Source: Streptomyces coffeae (GTDB taxonomy: Bacteria; Actinomycetota; Actinomycetes; Streptomycetales; Streptomycetaceae). Taken from it: DNA of 64,000 bases. The position numbers and the translations under genes are program-made. A model generated the notes under the pieces. The model saw only the letters and a list, made by a program, of their open reading frames with translations. It ran no database searches and was not told the origin of the DNA. The stretch covers positions 62,001 to 126,000 of the forward strand of contig NZ_JAERRF010000015.1 of assembly GCF_016741875.1 (NCBI RefSeq). Direction: 5' to 3'. This document shows, piece by piece, positions 33,956 through 42,737 of the stretch (position 1 is its first letter; every line of letters starts with the position of its first letter).

Positions 33956-34933
33956 ATGGAAACTACGTACGCTGTACTTAGTGAAGGGCTGTGCAAACGC
34001 TATGGCGAGGTGCACGCCCTGCGCGGGCTCGATCTGGCCGTCCCGCCCGGCACCGTCTGCGGTCTGCTCGGCCCCAATGGCGCGGGCAAGACCACCGCGG
34101 TACGCATCCTGACCACCCTGAGCACCCCGGACTCCGGCACCGCGTATGTCGCGGGCCACGACGTCGTACGGGACCCCGGCGCGGTGCGTCGGCGGATCGC
34201 CGTCACCGGCCAGTACGCCTCGGTGGACGGGGATCTGACGGGCCGGGAGAATCTGCGGCTGTTCGCCCGGCTCCAGCGGCTGCGCGGGGCCGCCGCCGGG
34301 AAGCGCGCGGACGCGCTGCTGGAGCGCTTCGAGCTGACGGAGGCGGCCGACCGCCCCTCCCGCACCTACTCCGGCGGGATGCGCCGCCGGCTGGACCTCG
34401 CCGCCTGTCTGCTCACCGAACCGGCCGTCCTCTTCCTCGACGAGCCGACGACCGGTCTGGACCCGCGCAGCCGGGGCGCGATCTGGGACAGCGTCCGGGC
34501 ACTGGCGGGAGCGGGCACCACCGTGCTGCTGACCACCCAGTATCTGGAGGAGGCCGACCGGCTGGCCGACGACATCGTGGTGATCGACCAGGGCGGGACC
34601 CTTGCCACCGGCACGCCCGAGGAGCTCAAGACCACGGTCGGCCAGCGGATCGAGGTCGTGGTCGCGGACGCGGAGGCCGTCCCCGGCGCGGGCCTGGTCC
34701 TCGGCAACCTCACCGGTACGACGCCGGAGCTCGACACCGAACACCGCACCGTCGGCGCGGCGTCGGGCGACCCCGCGCTCACCCTGCCCCGGGTGGTCCG
34801 GGAGCTGGACGCGGCCGGGGTGCCGCTGGTGGACGCCTCGGTACGGCGCCCCACCCTGGACGAGGTCTTCCTCCGGCTCACCCACCGCACCACCGACTCC
34901 ACGACCGCCATCCCCGAGGAGGCTTCCGTATGA
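33956..34933 (+). CDS. DrrA-type daunorubicin-resistance-like ABC transporter ATPase
   Basis: A 325-residue ATP-binding subunit. Walker A is GPNGAGKTT (about 37-45), the signature YSGGMRRRLDLA near 138-149 and Walker B LFLDEPTTGLDPRS near 160-173. The family-specific C-terminal region (ending RRPTLDEVFLRLT) is present. With the permease it forms a two-gene ABC-2 exporter like DrrAB. The start at 33956 places the second operator copy inside codons 3-9. The permease gene overlaps its stop by ATGA. Confidence 0.93.
   Translation: METTYAVLSEGLCKRYGEVHALRGLDLAVPPGTVCGLLGPNGAGKTTAVRILTTLSTPDSGTAYVAGHDVVRDPGAVRRRIAVTGQYASVDGDLTGRENLRLFARLQRLRGAAAGKRADALLERFELTEAADRPSRTYSGGMRRRLDLAACLLTEPAVLFLDEPTTGLDPRSRGAIWDSVRALAGAGTTVLLTTQYLEEADRLADDIVVIDQGGTLATGTPEELKTTVGQRIEVVVADAEAVPGAGLVLGNLTGTTPELDTEHRTVGAASGDPALTLPRVVRELDAAGVPLVDASVRRPTLDEVFLRLTHRTTDSTTAIPEEASV
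33964..33980. promoter_or_regulatory. TetR operator inside the ABC coding sequence (copy B)
   Basis: TACGTAC-GCT-GTACTTA differs from copy A by one arm base plus spacer. It lies 44 bp centre-to-centre downstream of copy A and within the first codons of the ATPase gene. Confidence 0.7.
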
Positions 34934-35730
34934 GCGACACCACGCTTCGCTGGGCCGCGCGGGACACCGCGGCCATGCTGGACCGTCAGCTGACCCGGCT
35001 GCGGCACGCCCCGGCGCTGTTCACCATCACCCTGGTCGCACCGCTGATGATGCTGGTGCTCTTCGGCTATGTCTTCGGCAGCGCGATCCAGGTGCCGGGT
35101 TCGGGCGACTACCGCGAGTATCTGGTGCCGGGACTGTTCGTCTCGGTCGCGACGGGCGGCATCCTCACCGGGATGATCGGCACCGCGCAGGACATGCAGC
35201 GCGGGGTCATGGACCGCTTCCGCACCCTGCCGATGAGCCGCGCCGCCGTACCGCTGGGCCAGGCCGCCTCGGAGGTGCTGATCGCCGCCGTGGGGCTGGT
35301 ACCGCTGGCGCTGCTGGGGCTCGCCGTGGGGTGGCGGGTGCAGGGTGGAGTGGGCGCCGCGCTCGGGGCGTTCGGACTTCTGCTGCTGTTCCGCCTGGCC
35401 ACCGCCTGGATCGGGCAGTACCTGGGGATGGTGGTGGGCACCGAGGAGGCCGCGGGCCAGCTCTCCAGCCTCACCTTCTCGCTGCCGATGGTGTCCAACA
35501 CCTATGTGCCGACCGACGGAATGCCCGGCTGGCTGCGCTTCGTCGCCGACTGGAACCCGATCAGCGCGGTGGTGGCCGCCTGCCGTGATCTGTTCGGGAA
35601 CGCGGCGGCGGACCCGGACGCGGCCTGGCCGCTCGCCCACCCGGTGGCGGCGTCGATCGGCTGGTCGCTGCTGTTGGTGGCGGTGTTCATGCCGCTCACC
35701 GTCCGCCGCTACACACGTGGCGGACGGTGA
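34930..35730 (+). CDS. ABC-2 type transporter permease (DrrB-like)
   Basis: A 266-residue permease with six membrane segments. The first is VAPLMMLVLFGYVFG (about 38-52). An ABC-2 conserved stretch, MDRFRTLPMSRAAVPLGQ, is near residues 95-112, and a PMVSNTYVPTDGMPGWLRF loop near 190-208. ATG overlaps the ATPase stop by 4 bp. It should export a hydrophobic compound; the inducer and substrate are unknown. Confidence 0.92.
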   Translation: MSDTTLRWAARDTAAMLDRQLTRLRHAPALFTITLVAPLMMLVLFGYVFGSAIQVPGSGDYREYLVPGLFVSVATGGILTGMIGTAQDMQRGVMDRFRTLPMSRAAVPLGQAASEVLIAAVGLVPLALLGLAVGWRVQGGVGAALGAFGLLLLFRLATAWIGQYLGMVVGTEEAAGQLSSLTFSLPMVSNTYVPTDGMPGWLRFVADWNPISAVVAACRDLFGNAAADPDAAWPLAHPVAASIGWSLLLVAVFMPLTVRRYTRGGR

Positions 35731-35770
35731 ACCGGAGCCTCATCCTTCGTCGGCGTCCCGGAACGGCCCG

Positions 35771-35801
35771 GGTGTGCGGTGCCTCACAGCACCGCCACAC
35801 C
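35771..35801. terminator. Imperfect hairpin after ABC exporter operon
   Basis: GGTGTGCGGTGC pairs with GCACCGCCACACC with a single bulge and a 6-nt loop, 40 bp after the permease stop. Confidence 0.55.
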
Positions 35802-35878
35802 GGCTGGAGCGGGCCGGGGTGTCCCCGTGCCTGCCCGGGATGCCGACGACAAACCTCGGAACCGGCGGACCGGGCGGG

Positions 35879-36142
35879 TCAGCCGTGACTGCCGAAGAGC
35901 GAGCGGCGCAACCGGCGCAGCGGCGCGAACAGCGAGACCCGCGCACTGCGGCTGTTCTTCGCGCGCACATGGTCGCGCGCGGTCAGCTCCTGCATCAGCA
36001 CCGTCGCACCCTCGGCCTCCCGCTGCGGGACGGCAGGGCCGCCCATCACCGCGAGATGGCGTTCGAGGCGCGCGCTGGACGCACCGCTCCCGCAGTTGAT
36101 CGCAGGCACTCGTGGCCTGCTCCGTACCGTTATCTGCTCCAT
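35879..36142 (-). CDS. Small conserved hypothetical protein
   Basis: An 87-residue basic protein starting MEQITVRSRPRVPAINCGSG at ATG 36142, with GGGGAG about 5 nt upstream. It has SARLERHLAVMGGPAVPQRE in the middle and an Arg-rich amphipathic tail, LRRLRRSLFGSHG. There is one cysteine and no membrane segment. It resembles short Streptomyces proteins of unknown role. It is monocistronic and divergent from the DUF4331 operon. Confidence 0.6.
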   Translation of the reverse strand: MEQITVRSRPRVPAINCGSGASSARLERHLAVMGGPAVPQREAEGATVLMQELTARDHVRAKNSRSARVSLFAPLRRLRRSLFGSHG

Positions 36143-36250
36143 GACACTCCCCACCCGTACGAGGGCACCCGCCCCGGGCAGAGTAACCCTACCTCCCCGA
36201 GCCGTCACCCGCGCATCCCATGTTCCGGATTCACCACCGCGTCAAGGGTG

Positions 36251-36279
36251 TTGACGCTAACTGTCACACGCGGACAAAT
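36251..36279 (+). promoter_or_regulatory. Sigma-70-like promoter candidate for DUF4331 operon
   Basis: TTGACG (36251-36256), a 17-bp spacer and ACAAAT (36274-36279). It lies 85 bp upstream of the DUF4331 ATG in an otherwise AT-richer gap. Confidence 0.4.
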
Positions 36280-36364
36280 TGTCGGACGGACCAAGCCATC
36301 CGCCCGTCGGCACCGAACTGCTGCTTGAAGGAATGCCCCGACAAGCGTGCGAAGGACCGACAGG

Positions 36365-37873
36365 ATGACCGCATTCACCAGGAGCTTGGCCGCGCTGGTC
36401 AGCTGCGCACTGGCCGCGGGCGGGCTCGCGGCCGCCGGTGTGGCCGCGCTCCGACCGGAGACGGCCCAGGCGTCCAGCCACCGGGAAGCGCCGCTGATCT
36501 CCGGTCAGCCGCAGTACGACACCACGGACGTGTACGGGTTCGTCAGCCCCGACAAGCCCGATACGACCACCATGGTGGTCAACATGCTGCCGTTCGAGGA
36601 TCCGGCGGGCGGACCGAACTTCTACAAGTTCGCCCATGACGCCCGCTACGACCTGCATGTGGACAACAACGGGGACGGCCAGGGCGATCTGCTCTTCCGG
36701 TGGACCTTCAAGGACCACCTGCGCAACGGGGACACCTTCCTCTATAACACCGGCCCGGTGACCTCCCTCGAGGACCCGGACCTCAACTTCTTCCAGACCT
36801 ATGACATCGAGCTGATCCAACTGAAGGACCAGCACGCCGTCTCCCGCAAGAAGATCGCCAAGAACCAGCTGGTCGCCCCGTCCAACGTCGGCAAGGCGTC
36901 CATGCCCAAGTACCAGGACCTGCGCGACCAGGCGGTCTATCAGCTGCCCGGCGGCGGCTCGACCTTCGCGGGCCAGGCCGACGACCCGTTCTTCCTCGAT
37001 CTGCGCGTCTTCGACCTGCTGTACGGCGGCGACATGTCCGAGGTGGGGCAGGACAGCCTGAAGGGCTACAACGTCCAGAGCCTCGCCCTCCAGCTGCCCA
37101 CCAAGATGCTGACCGAGTCCGAGCAGCAGCCGGTGATCGGCATGTGGTCCACCACCCACCGCAAGACGGCGAACGGGGACTGGGCACAGGTCTCCCGGCT
37201 GGGCAGCCCGCTGGTCAACGAGGTGGTCATCCCACGCAAGGACAAGGACAAGTTCAATGCCTCGTCCCCCTGGGACGACGCGCAGTTCCTGAAGTCCGTC
37301 CAGGACCCGGAGCTGGCCCGGCTGGTGGAGCAGATCTACAAGATCAAGGCGCCACCGACGCCCCGTGACGACCTGGTGCAGGTCTTCCTCACCGGAGTGC
37401 CCAAGCTGAACCAGCCGCCGAATGTGCGCCCCGCGGAGATGCTCCGGCTCAACACCTCCATCAAGCCGACCGCCAGTCCCAAGCGCCTTGGTGTGCTCGA
37501 CGGTGACAACGCCGGATTCCCCAACGGCCGGCGGCTGACCGACGATGTGCTGGACATCTCGCTCCAGGCCGTGGAGGGCGAACTCGTCGGCAAGAAGAAC
37601 GACCTGGGCGACGCGGTGGACGAGAACGACCAGAAGTTCGGCGGATCGTTCCCGTATCTGGCAGTGCCCAACTCCGGTTCGGACGCCACCGCGACCAAGA
37701 AGAGCGCCGGGGAGTCGCTGCTCAACGGCGGTGACGGCGTCGGCTCGTCCTCGGACGACACCATGCTGCTGGCCGGGTCCGCGGCGGGCGGTGGCGGGGC
37801 CGTACTGCTGCTGGCCCTCGGATACGCCTGGTGGCGCTCGCACCGCCGCCCGGCCCGGGTCCGCAGGCACTGA
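36365..37873 (+). CDS. DUF4331 domain protein, secreted and membrane-anchored
   Basis: A 502-residue protein. Residues 1-36 form a signal peptide (RSLAALVSCALAAGGLAAAG). The DUF4331 core opens with ASSHREAPLISGQPQYDTTD and contains conserved DVYGFVSPD and a Ca-binding-like DNNGDGQGD segment near 101-109. The C-terminus has one membrane helix (about 473-490) followed by Arg-rich residues, so it is held outside the membrane. It is the first gene of an operon with a TPR protein and a metal exporter. The biochemical role of DUF4331 is unknown. Confidence 0.88.
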   Translation: MTAFTRSLAALVSCALAAGGLAAAGVAALRPETAQASSHREAPLISGQPQYDTTDVYGFVSPDKPDTTTMVVNMLPFEDPAGGPNFYKFAHDARYDLHVDNNGDGQGDLLFRWTFKDHLRNGDTFLYNTGPVTSLEDPDLNFFQTYDIELIQLKDQHAVSRKKIAKNQLVAPSNVGKASMPKYQDLRDQAVYQLPGGGSTFAGQADDPFFLDLRVFDLLYGGDMSEVGQDSLKGYNVQSLALQLPTKMLTESEQQPVIGMWSTTHRKTANGDWAQVSRLGSPLVNEVVIPRKDKDKFNASSPWDDAQFLKSVQDPELARLVEQIYKIKAPPTPRDDLVQVFLTGVPKLNQPPNVRPAEMLRLNTSIKPTASPKRLGVLDGDNAGFPNGRRLTDDVLDISLQAVEGELVGKKNDLGDAVDENDQKFGGSFPYLAVPNSGSDATATKKSAGESLLNGGDGVGSSSDDTMLLAGSAAGGGGAVLLLALGYAWWRSHRRPARVRRH

Positions 37874-37992
37874 CCGGTCCACGCGAGACCGGACCATCCC
37901 ACGGGCGCGGCCCCGCACCTCCCGCGCGGCGGCCGCGCCCACCCTCCCTCCCCCGTTCCCGGCGTACGTTCCGGCGAAAGGCAACAGTCACC

Positions 37993-39345
37993 ATGGCTCT
38001 TCGGCCCCTCCTCCCCCACACGCCCCGCACCGCCGCGGTCGTGTGCGCGCTCGCGGTGGGTCTGACCGCCGCCTCGGTCGTGATCGACGGGCCGGGCGGA
38101 TCCGATGACGGGCCCGCCGCGGCCCGCGACGCACGGCCCGCCGCGGCCCGGCTCGAGCAGATCACCGCGGACGGCCTCGCCGGCCGGATCAGCGCGTTGC
38201 AGCGGCATCTGCGCGCCGAGCCGAAGGACGCGGTGGGCTGGGCCCAACTCGGCTCCGCATATGTGGAGCAAGCCCGCGGCACCGGCGACCCCACCCGCTA
38301 TCCGCAGGCGCAGAAGGCGTTCGCCCGGTCCCTGACCGCCCAGCCGCGCGACAACGACACCGCGCTCGCCGGGCGCGCCTCGCTCGCCGCCGCCCGCCAT
38401 GACTTCAAGGGCGCACTGCGCGACGCCGACAAGGCACTGAAGGTGAACGCCTACAGCCAGGCCGCGATGGCGGTCCGCGTGGACGCCCTCGTCGAACTCG
38501 GCCGCTACCAGGACGCGTACAAGGCCGCGGAGCACGCCGACGCCACCCGCCCCGGCATCCCCGTCTTCACCCGGCTCGCCTATGTCCTGGAGCTGCGCGG
38601 TGAACCGGCGAAGGCACGGACGGTGCTGCTGCGCGCCAAGGACTCCGCGACCTCGCCCAGCGACATCGCCTACGTCTCCACCGCGCTCGGTCAACTCGCC
38701 TGGGGCCAGGGCCGGTACACCACCGCCCGCGACGCCTACGACACCGCGCTGCGGGCCGTCCCCGGCTATCTGCCCGCGCTGGAGGGGCGGGGCCGCACCG
38801 CGGCGGCCGACGGGCGGCTCGACGCCGGGATCCGCGATCTGAAGAAGGTCGTCCAGCGCTATCCGCTGCCCGCGGAGCTGGCGGCCCTCGGCGAGGCGTA
38901 CGAGGCGCGCGGCGACCGTACGCAGGGGCGCCGCCAGTACGCCGTGGTGGACACCTGGATCACCCTGGCGAAGGCCAACGGCGTGGCGACCGACCTCGAC
39001 AGCGCGCTGGTCGCCGCCGATCACGGCGACGCCAAGGAGGCGTTGAAGGCGGCCCGCGCCGAATGGGACCGGCGGCGGACGGTGCACACCGCCGACGCCC
39101 TCGCCTGGGCCCTGCACCGCACCGGCGAGGACACGAAGGCCCTGGGCTACGCCGAGCGCGCCGCCGAACCGGGCTATCGCAACGCGGCGTTCCTCTACCA
39201 CCGGGGCATGATCGAGAAGTCGCTGGGCGAGAAGGCCGCCGCCCGCCGCCACCTCCGCGCCGCGCTCGACCTCAACCCCGGCTTCTCCCCCACCGCCTCC
39301 CGTACGGCGAAGGCGGCGCTGAAGCAGTTGGGCGGTGCCCGATGA
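37993..39345 (+). CDS. Exported tetratricopeptide repeat protein
   Basis: A 450-residue protein. An N-terminal hydrophobic anchor at about residues 12-33 is followed by an array of TPRs, for example AVGWAQLGSAYVEQA near 83, ALAGRASLAAARHDFKGALR near 133 and QLAWGQGRYTTARDAYDTAL near 235. It lies in an operon between DUF4331 and a NicO exporter, whose ATG overlaps its stop. A protein-protein scaffold role outside the membrane is inferred. Confidence 0.9.
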   Translation: MALRPLLPHTPRTAAVVCALAVGLTAASVVIDGPGGSDDGPAAARDARPAAARLEQITADGLAGRISALQRHLRAEPKDAVGWAQLGSAYVEQARGTGDPTRYPQAQKAFARSLTAQPRDNDTALAGRASLAAARHDFKGALRDADKALKVNAYSQAAMAVRVDALVELGRYQDAYKAAEHADATRPGIPVFTRLAYVLELRGEPAKARTVLLRAKDSATSPSDIAYVSTALGQLAWGQGRYTTARDAYDTALRAVPGYLPALEGRGRTAAADGRLDAGIRDLKKVVQRYPLPAELAALGEAYEARGDRTQGRRQYAVVDTWITLAKANGVATDLDSALVAADHGDAKEALKAARAEWDRRRTVHTADALAWALHRTGEDTKALGYAERAAEPGYRNAAFLYHRGMIEKSLGEKAAARRHLRAALDLNPGFSPTASRTAKAALKQLGGAR

Positions 39346-40925
39346 GCTTCCGGTTCCGGTTCCGCGTGCGCCGCCTGATGGCCGCCGCGGGCGTGCTGAC
39401 GGGCGCCGCGGCGCTGGTCGTGCTGCCCGCGGGCAGCGCCTCCGCGCATCCGCTCGGCAACTTCACGGTCAACCGCTACGACGGGCTGGTCGTCGCCCCC
39501 GGACAGCTGCGGGTGGACCATGTCGAGGACCTGGCCGAGATCCCCTCCTCACAGGCGAGGCCGGAGATCGACCGCGATGGCGACGGTTCCCTCGCGGCAC
39601 GCGAGGTGAACGCATGGGCGGCGCGCCGGTGCGCAAGCGCCGCACGCGGGGCGCAACTGACCATCGACGGGCGCGCGGTGCCGGTGCGCGCCGCCCACAG
39701 CACCGGTCACACCCGACGGGGCCAGGCGGGGCTGCCGACCCTGCGTGTCGAATGCCGGCTGACGGCCGCACTGGCGCGCGGGGAGCGGACGGCCGTCTCG
39801 TACCGTCCGAAGGACATCGGAACCGGCCCCGGCTGGCGGGAGATGACCGCCCAGGGCGACCGGATGACGCTCTCCGGCGCCGGTGTGCCGGAGGACTCCG
39901 CCTCCCGGCGGCTGACCGGCTACCCCGGGGACCAGCTCTCCTCACCGCCCGACCAGCGCTCGGTCACCCTGCGGGCACGCCCCGGCGGCCCGGCGCTCGC
40001 CGCCTCGCCCGACGACGAGGAGGAGGCGAAGGGGGTGGCCTCGGGGATGCTGCCGCGCGGTGTCGACCGCTGGACCGAGGCGCTGACCTCGATGGTGGCG
40101 CGCCATGACATCACCTTCGGCTTCGCGCTCACCGCGTTCGCCACCGCCGTGCTGCTCGGCGCGATGCACGCGATGGCCCCCGGGCACGGCAAGACGATGA
40201 TGGCGGCGGCCGCCGCGGCGGGCGGGCGCAGCGCGCTGCGCGATGTGGTGGTGCTGGGCGCGTCGGTGACGGTCACCCACACGATGGGGGTGTTCGCGCT
40301 GGGACTGATGGTCACGGCGGGGTCGGCGGCGGCGCCCTCGGTGATCTCGTGGCTGGGCATCGCGAGCGGACTGCTGGTCTCGGCGGCCGGGGCCCGGCTG
40401 CTGCGCAAGGCGCTGCGCCGCCGACGGCAACTGAGCCATGAGCACCACCATCACGGCCATGAGCACGGCCATACACATGACCACGAGCACAGCCACAGCC
40501 ACGACCACGGGCACGGGCATACCCACACCCACGACCACGGGGACGGGCACACCCACACCCATGAGCTGCGGCCCACCCTCCGCGGCACCGTGCTGCTCGG
40601 TTTCGCCGGGGGTCTGGTCCCCAGCCCCTCCGCCGTCATCGTGCTGGTGGGCGCGGCGGCGCTGGGGCAGGCGTGGTTCGGCTTCCTGCTGGTGCTGGCG
40701 TACGGGCTCGGTCTGGCACTGACGCTCACGCTCGCCGGGTTCGCGGTGGTGCGGCTCGGGCACCGGGCCGCGGAGCGGCTGAGCGCCCGCCGCGCGGCGG
40801 CCACGGGCCGCGCGCACCGGCTGCTGGGGGCGCTCCACCGCGCCTCCCCGGTGGGCACCGCCGCCGTGGTGCTGGCGCTCGGATGCGGATTGGTGCTCAG
40901 GGGGGCCGCAACTACGCTCGGTTGA
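39342..40925 (+). CDS. NicO/RcnA-type nickel/cobalt transporter with His-rich loop
   Basis: A 527-residue protein. It has a signal peptide and an external N-terminal domain starting AHPLGNFTVNRYDGL; a REIDRDGDGSL-like acidic loop (EIDRDGDGSLAARE) is near residue 77. The C-terminal membrane part contains GAMHAMAPGHGKTMM near 284-298, the Hx4-H... motif of NicO exporters. A cytosolic loop (about 365-408) has 22 histidines alternating with Gly/Asp/Thr. The family exports Ni/Co. Fused extracytoplasmic domains of this type are usual in actinobacteria. Confidence 0.9.
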   Translation: MSFRFRFRVRRLMAAAGVLTGAAALVVLPAGSASAHPLGNFTVNRYDGLVVAPGQLRVDHVEDLAEIPSSQARPEIDRDGDGSLAAREVNAWAARRCASAARGAQLTIDGRAVPVRAAHSTGHTRRGQAGLPTLRVECRLTAALARGERTAVSYRPKDIGTGPGWREMTAQGDRMTLSGAGVPEDSASRRLTGYPGDQLSSPPDQRSVTLRARPGGPALAASPDDEEEAKGVASGMLPRGVDRWTEALTSMVARHDITFGFALTAFATAVLLGAMHAMAPGHGKTMMAAAAAAGGRSALRDVVVLGASVTVTHTMGVFALGLMVTAGSAAAPSVISWLGIASGLLVSAAGARLLRKALRRRRQLSHEHHHHGHEHGHTHDHEHSHSHDHGHGHTHTHDHGDGHTHTHELRPTLRGTVLLGFAGGLVPSPSAVIVLVGAAALGQAWFGFLLVLAYGLGLALTLTLAGFAVVRLGHRAAERLSARRAAATGRAHRLLGALHRASPVGTAAVVLALGCGLVLRGAATTLG

Positions 40926-40968
40926 GGTACATTCACCCCGAGTTGCTGGCTTGGGGGGAGGGCTCGGC

Positions 40969-42735
40969 ATGAGTGACGAGGCGAGTGAGCCGAAGGGGCG
41001 CGACCCTGACGAAAGGGAGAGCGCGCGGAGGCCCCGAGGAACGGGGGGTCGAGCACGGTCGACCGTCGGCAGGGGCTTTGGCGCCCCGGAGGCGAACCGA
41101 GCCCTGGACGACGCTGCGGGGCGGCGGGGCGAGCGGGTGGCCGGGGGGCGTTACCGCCTTCTGGACGCGTTGGGCCGCGGCGGGATGGGCATCGTGTGGC
41201 GGGCGTACGACGAGGCGCTGGGCCGCGAGGTCGCCATCAAGGAGGTCCATGCCCCGGCCGGGCTCGGCGACCGTGACATCGGGCGGCTCTACGCCCGGCT
41301 GGAGCGTGAGGGCCGGGCCGCCGCGCGGGTCTCGCACCGCAATGTGGTCACGGTGTACGACGTGGCGCTGGAGGGCGGCCGCCCCTGGATCGTGATGGAG
41401 CTGGTGCGCGGTCTGTCCCTGTCGGACGTCCTGGACGCGGAGGGCCATCTGCCGCCCGCGCGGGCGGCGTTCATCGGCGCCGAGGTGCTGACCGCACTGC
41501 GGGCGGCCCATGGGGTCGGGGTGCTGCACCGGGACGTCAAACCCGGCAACGTACTGATCGCCAACGACGGCCGGGTGGTGCTCACCGACTTCGGTATCGC
41601 GGTGGTGGAGGGCGATTCGGCGCTGACGCTGACCGGGGAACTGGTGGGCTCGGCGGAGTACCTCGCGCCGGAGCGCGCCCTCGGTGAGCCGCCGGGTCCC
41701 GCCACCGATCTGTGGTCCCTGGGCGTGCTGCTGTACGCGGCGGTCGAGGGCGTCTCGCCGTTCCGCCAGGACACCCCGCTGAGCACCCTGCGCGCGGTGG
41801 TGGACGCGTCGCTCCCGGAGCCGCGCCGGGCCGGACCGCTCGCCCCCGTTCTGGAGGGGCTGCTGCACAAGGATCCACGGCTGCGGCTTACGGCGGCCGA
41901 GGCCGAGCGGATGCTGCGGCTGGTGGCGGCGGGCGGTGCGCCACGGGCGTCGTCGGCCCCGGTGCCCGCCCCCGTACCCGCGCCCGTACCGTCGGCGGAT
42001 GTCGCCTCGGACGGACCGGGCACCGCGCCATTCGACCCCACCCCTGCCCCTCCGGCCCCTCCCCCGCCCGACGACGGGCAGCCGTCGGGCCATCGGCCCC
42101 GCCGCGCGGTGGCCGCGCTGGCGGCGGGGGCGCTGCTGGCCGCGCTGGCAGTGGGCGGAGTGACCTGGGCACTGCTCGACGACGATGAGGACGGCAACGC
42201 CCCGCGCGGTGGGGCCGGTTCGCACACCGCCACCCCCACCGCAGGGGGCGCGGACCACCCCACGTCCGACACCACCGCGGGTGGCGGCGATTCGGACTCC
42301 CGCCCGGCGGACGGCACCTCGTCCTCGAAGCGGCCGTCCCTCACCATCACCATCGTCGTGACGGCGGCGCGCGGCGGCTACCAAGGAGCATGCCCGCCAC
42401 CGCAGGACGAGGCGCCGTCCTTCACCGCGACCGTCACGGTGAACCGCGCGCCCACGACCGTGGAGTACCGCTGGTTCACCGGAAGCGGCGAGGTGTCCGA
42501 TCCGGGCTGGAAGAAGCTGGAGTTCACCGGCGGCGCGGCGGGGTCGCCCTCGTCCCGGACGGTGCGCCATACGGAGGCGGCGCCCGGAGCCCGCAAGGAC
42601 TGGATCGCCGTGGAGGCCAGGAGCCCGAAGGCGGTCGTCTCCAAGAAGGTGTCGTTCACCGTGTTGTGCGAGGAGGCTCCGACGGACGGAGCCTCCTCTT
42701 CGGCTTCCTCATCGCCCTCGTCCGAGGGCGGTTGA
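40969..42735 (+). CDS. Transmembrane Ser/Thr protein kinase (PASTA-less)
   Basis: A 588-residue kinase. The glycine-rich loop LGRGGMGIVWRAYD is near 74-87, the catalytic Lys in VAIKEV near 90, HRDVKPGN near 187 and DFGIAVVEG near 206. A Pro/Ala linker leads to one membrane helix (about 384-404). The roughly 120-residue external domain contains two cysteines (GACPPP and TVLCEE) and a GSGEVSDPGW loop. It has no PASTA repeats, so the external signal is unknown. It is convergent with the GDSL lipase, with only 2 bp between stops. Confidence 0.92.
   Translation: MSDEASEPKGRDPDERESARRPRGTGGRARSTVGRGFGAPEANRALDDAAGRRGERVAGGRYRLLDALGRGGMGIVWRAYDEALGREVAIKEVHAPAGLGDRDIGRLYARLEREGRAAARVSHRNVVTVYDVALEGGRPWIVMELVRGLSLSDVLDAEGHLPPARAAFIGAEVLTALRAAHGVGVLHRDVKPGNVLIANDGRVVLTDFGIAVVEGDSALTLTGELVGSAEYLAPERALGEPPGPATDLWSLGVLLYAAVEGVSPFRQDTPLSTLRAVVDASLPEPRRAGPLAPVLEGLLHKDPRLRLTAAEAERMLRLVAAGGAPRASSAPVPAPVPAPVPSADVASDGPGTAPFDPTPAPPAPPPPDDGQPSGHRPRRAVAALAAGALLAALAVGGVTWALLDDDEDGNAPRGGAGSHTATPTAGGADHPTSDTTAGGGDSDSRPADGTSSSKRPSLTITIVVTAARGGYQGACPPPQDEAPSFTATVTVNRAPTTVEYRWFTGSGEVSDPGWKKLEFTGGAAGSPSSRTVRHTEAAPGARKDWIAVEARSPKAVVSKKVSFTVLCEEAPTDGASSSASSSPSSEGG
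42670..42698. terminator. Terminator hairpin inside the kinase 3' coding end
   Basis: A 12-bp perfect stem with a 5-nt loop (42670-42681 with 42687-42698) lies in the last codons of the kinase gene, 40 bp before the convergent stops. It can serve both genes. Confidence 0.6.
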
Positions 42736-42737
42736 GA

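Noticed and set aside
40437..40568. His-rich segment as a simple-sequence assembly artefact
   Set aside because: It stays in frame and is typical of NicO/RcnA exporters' metal-binding loops.
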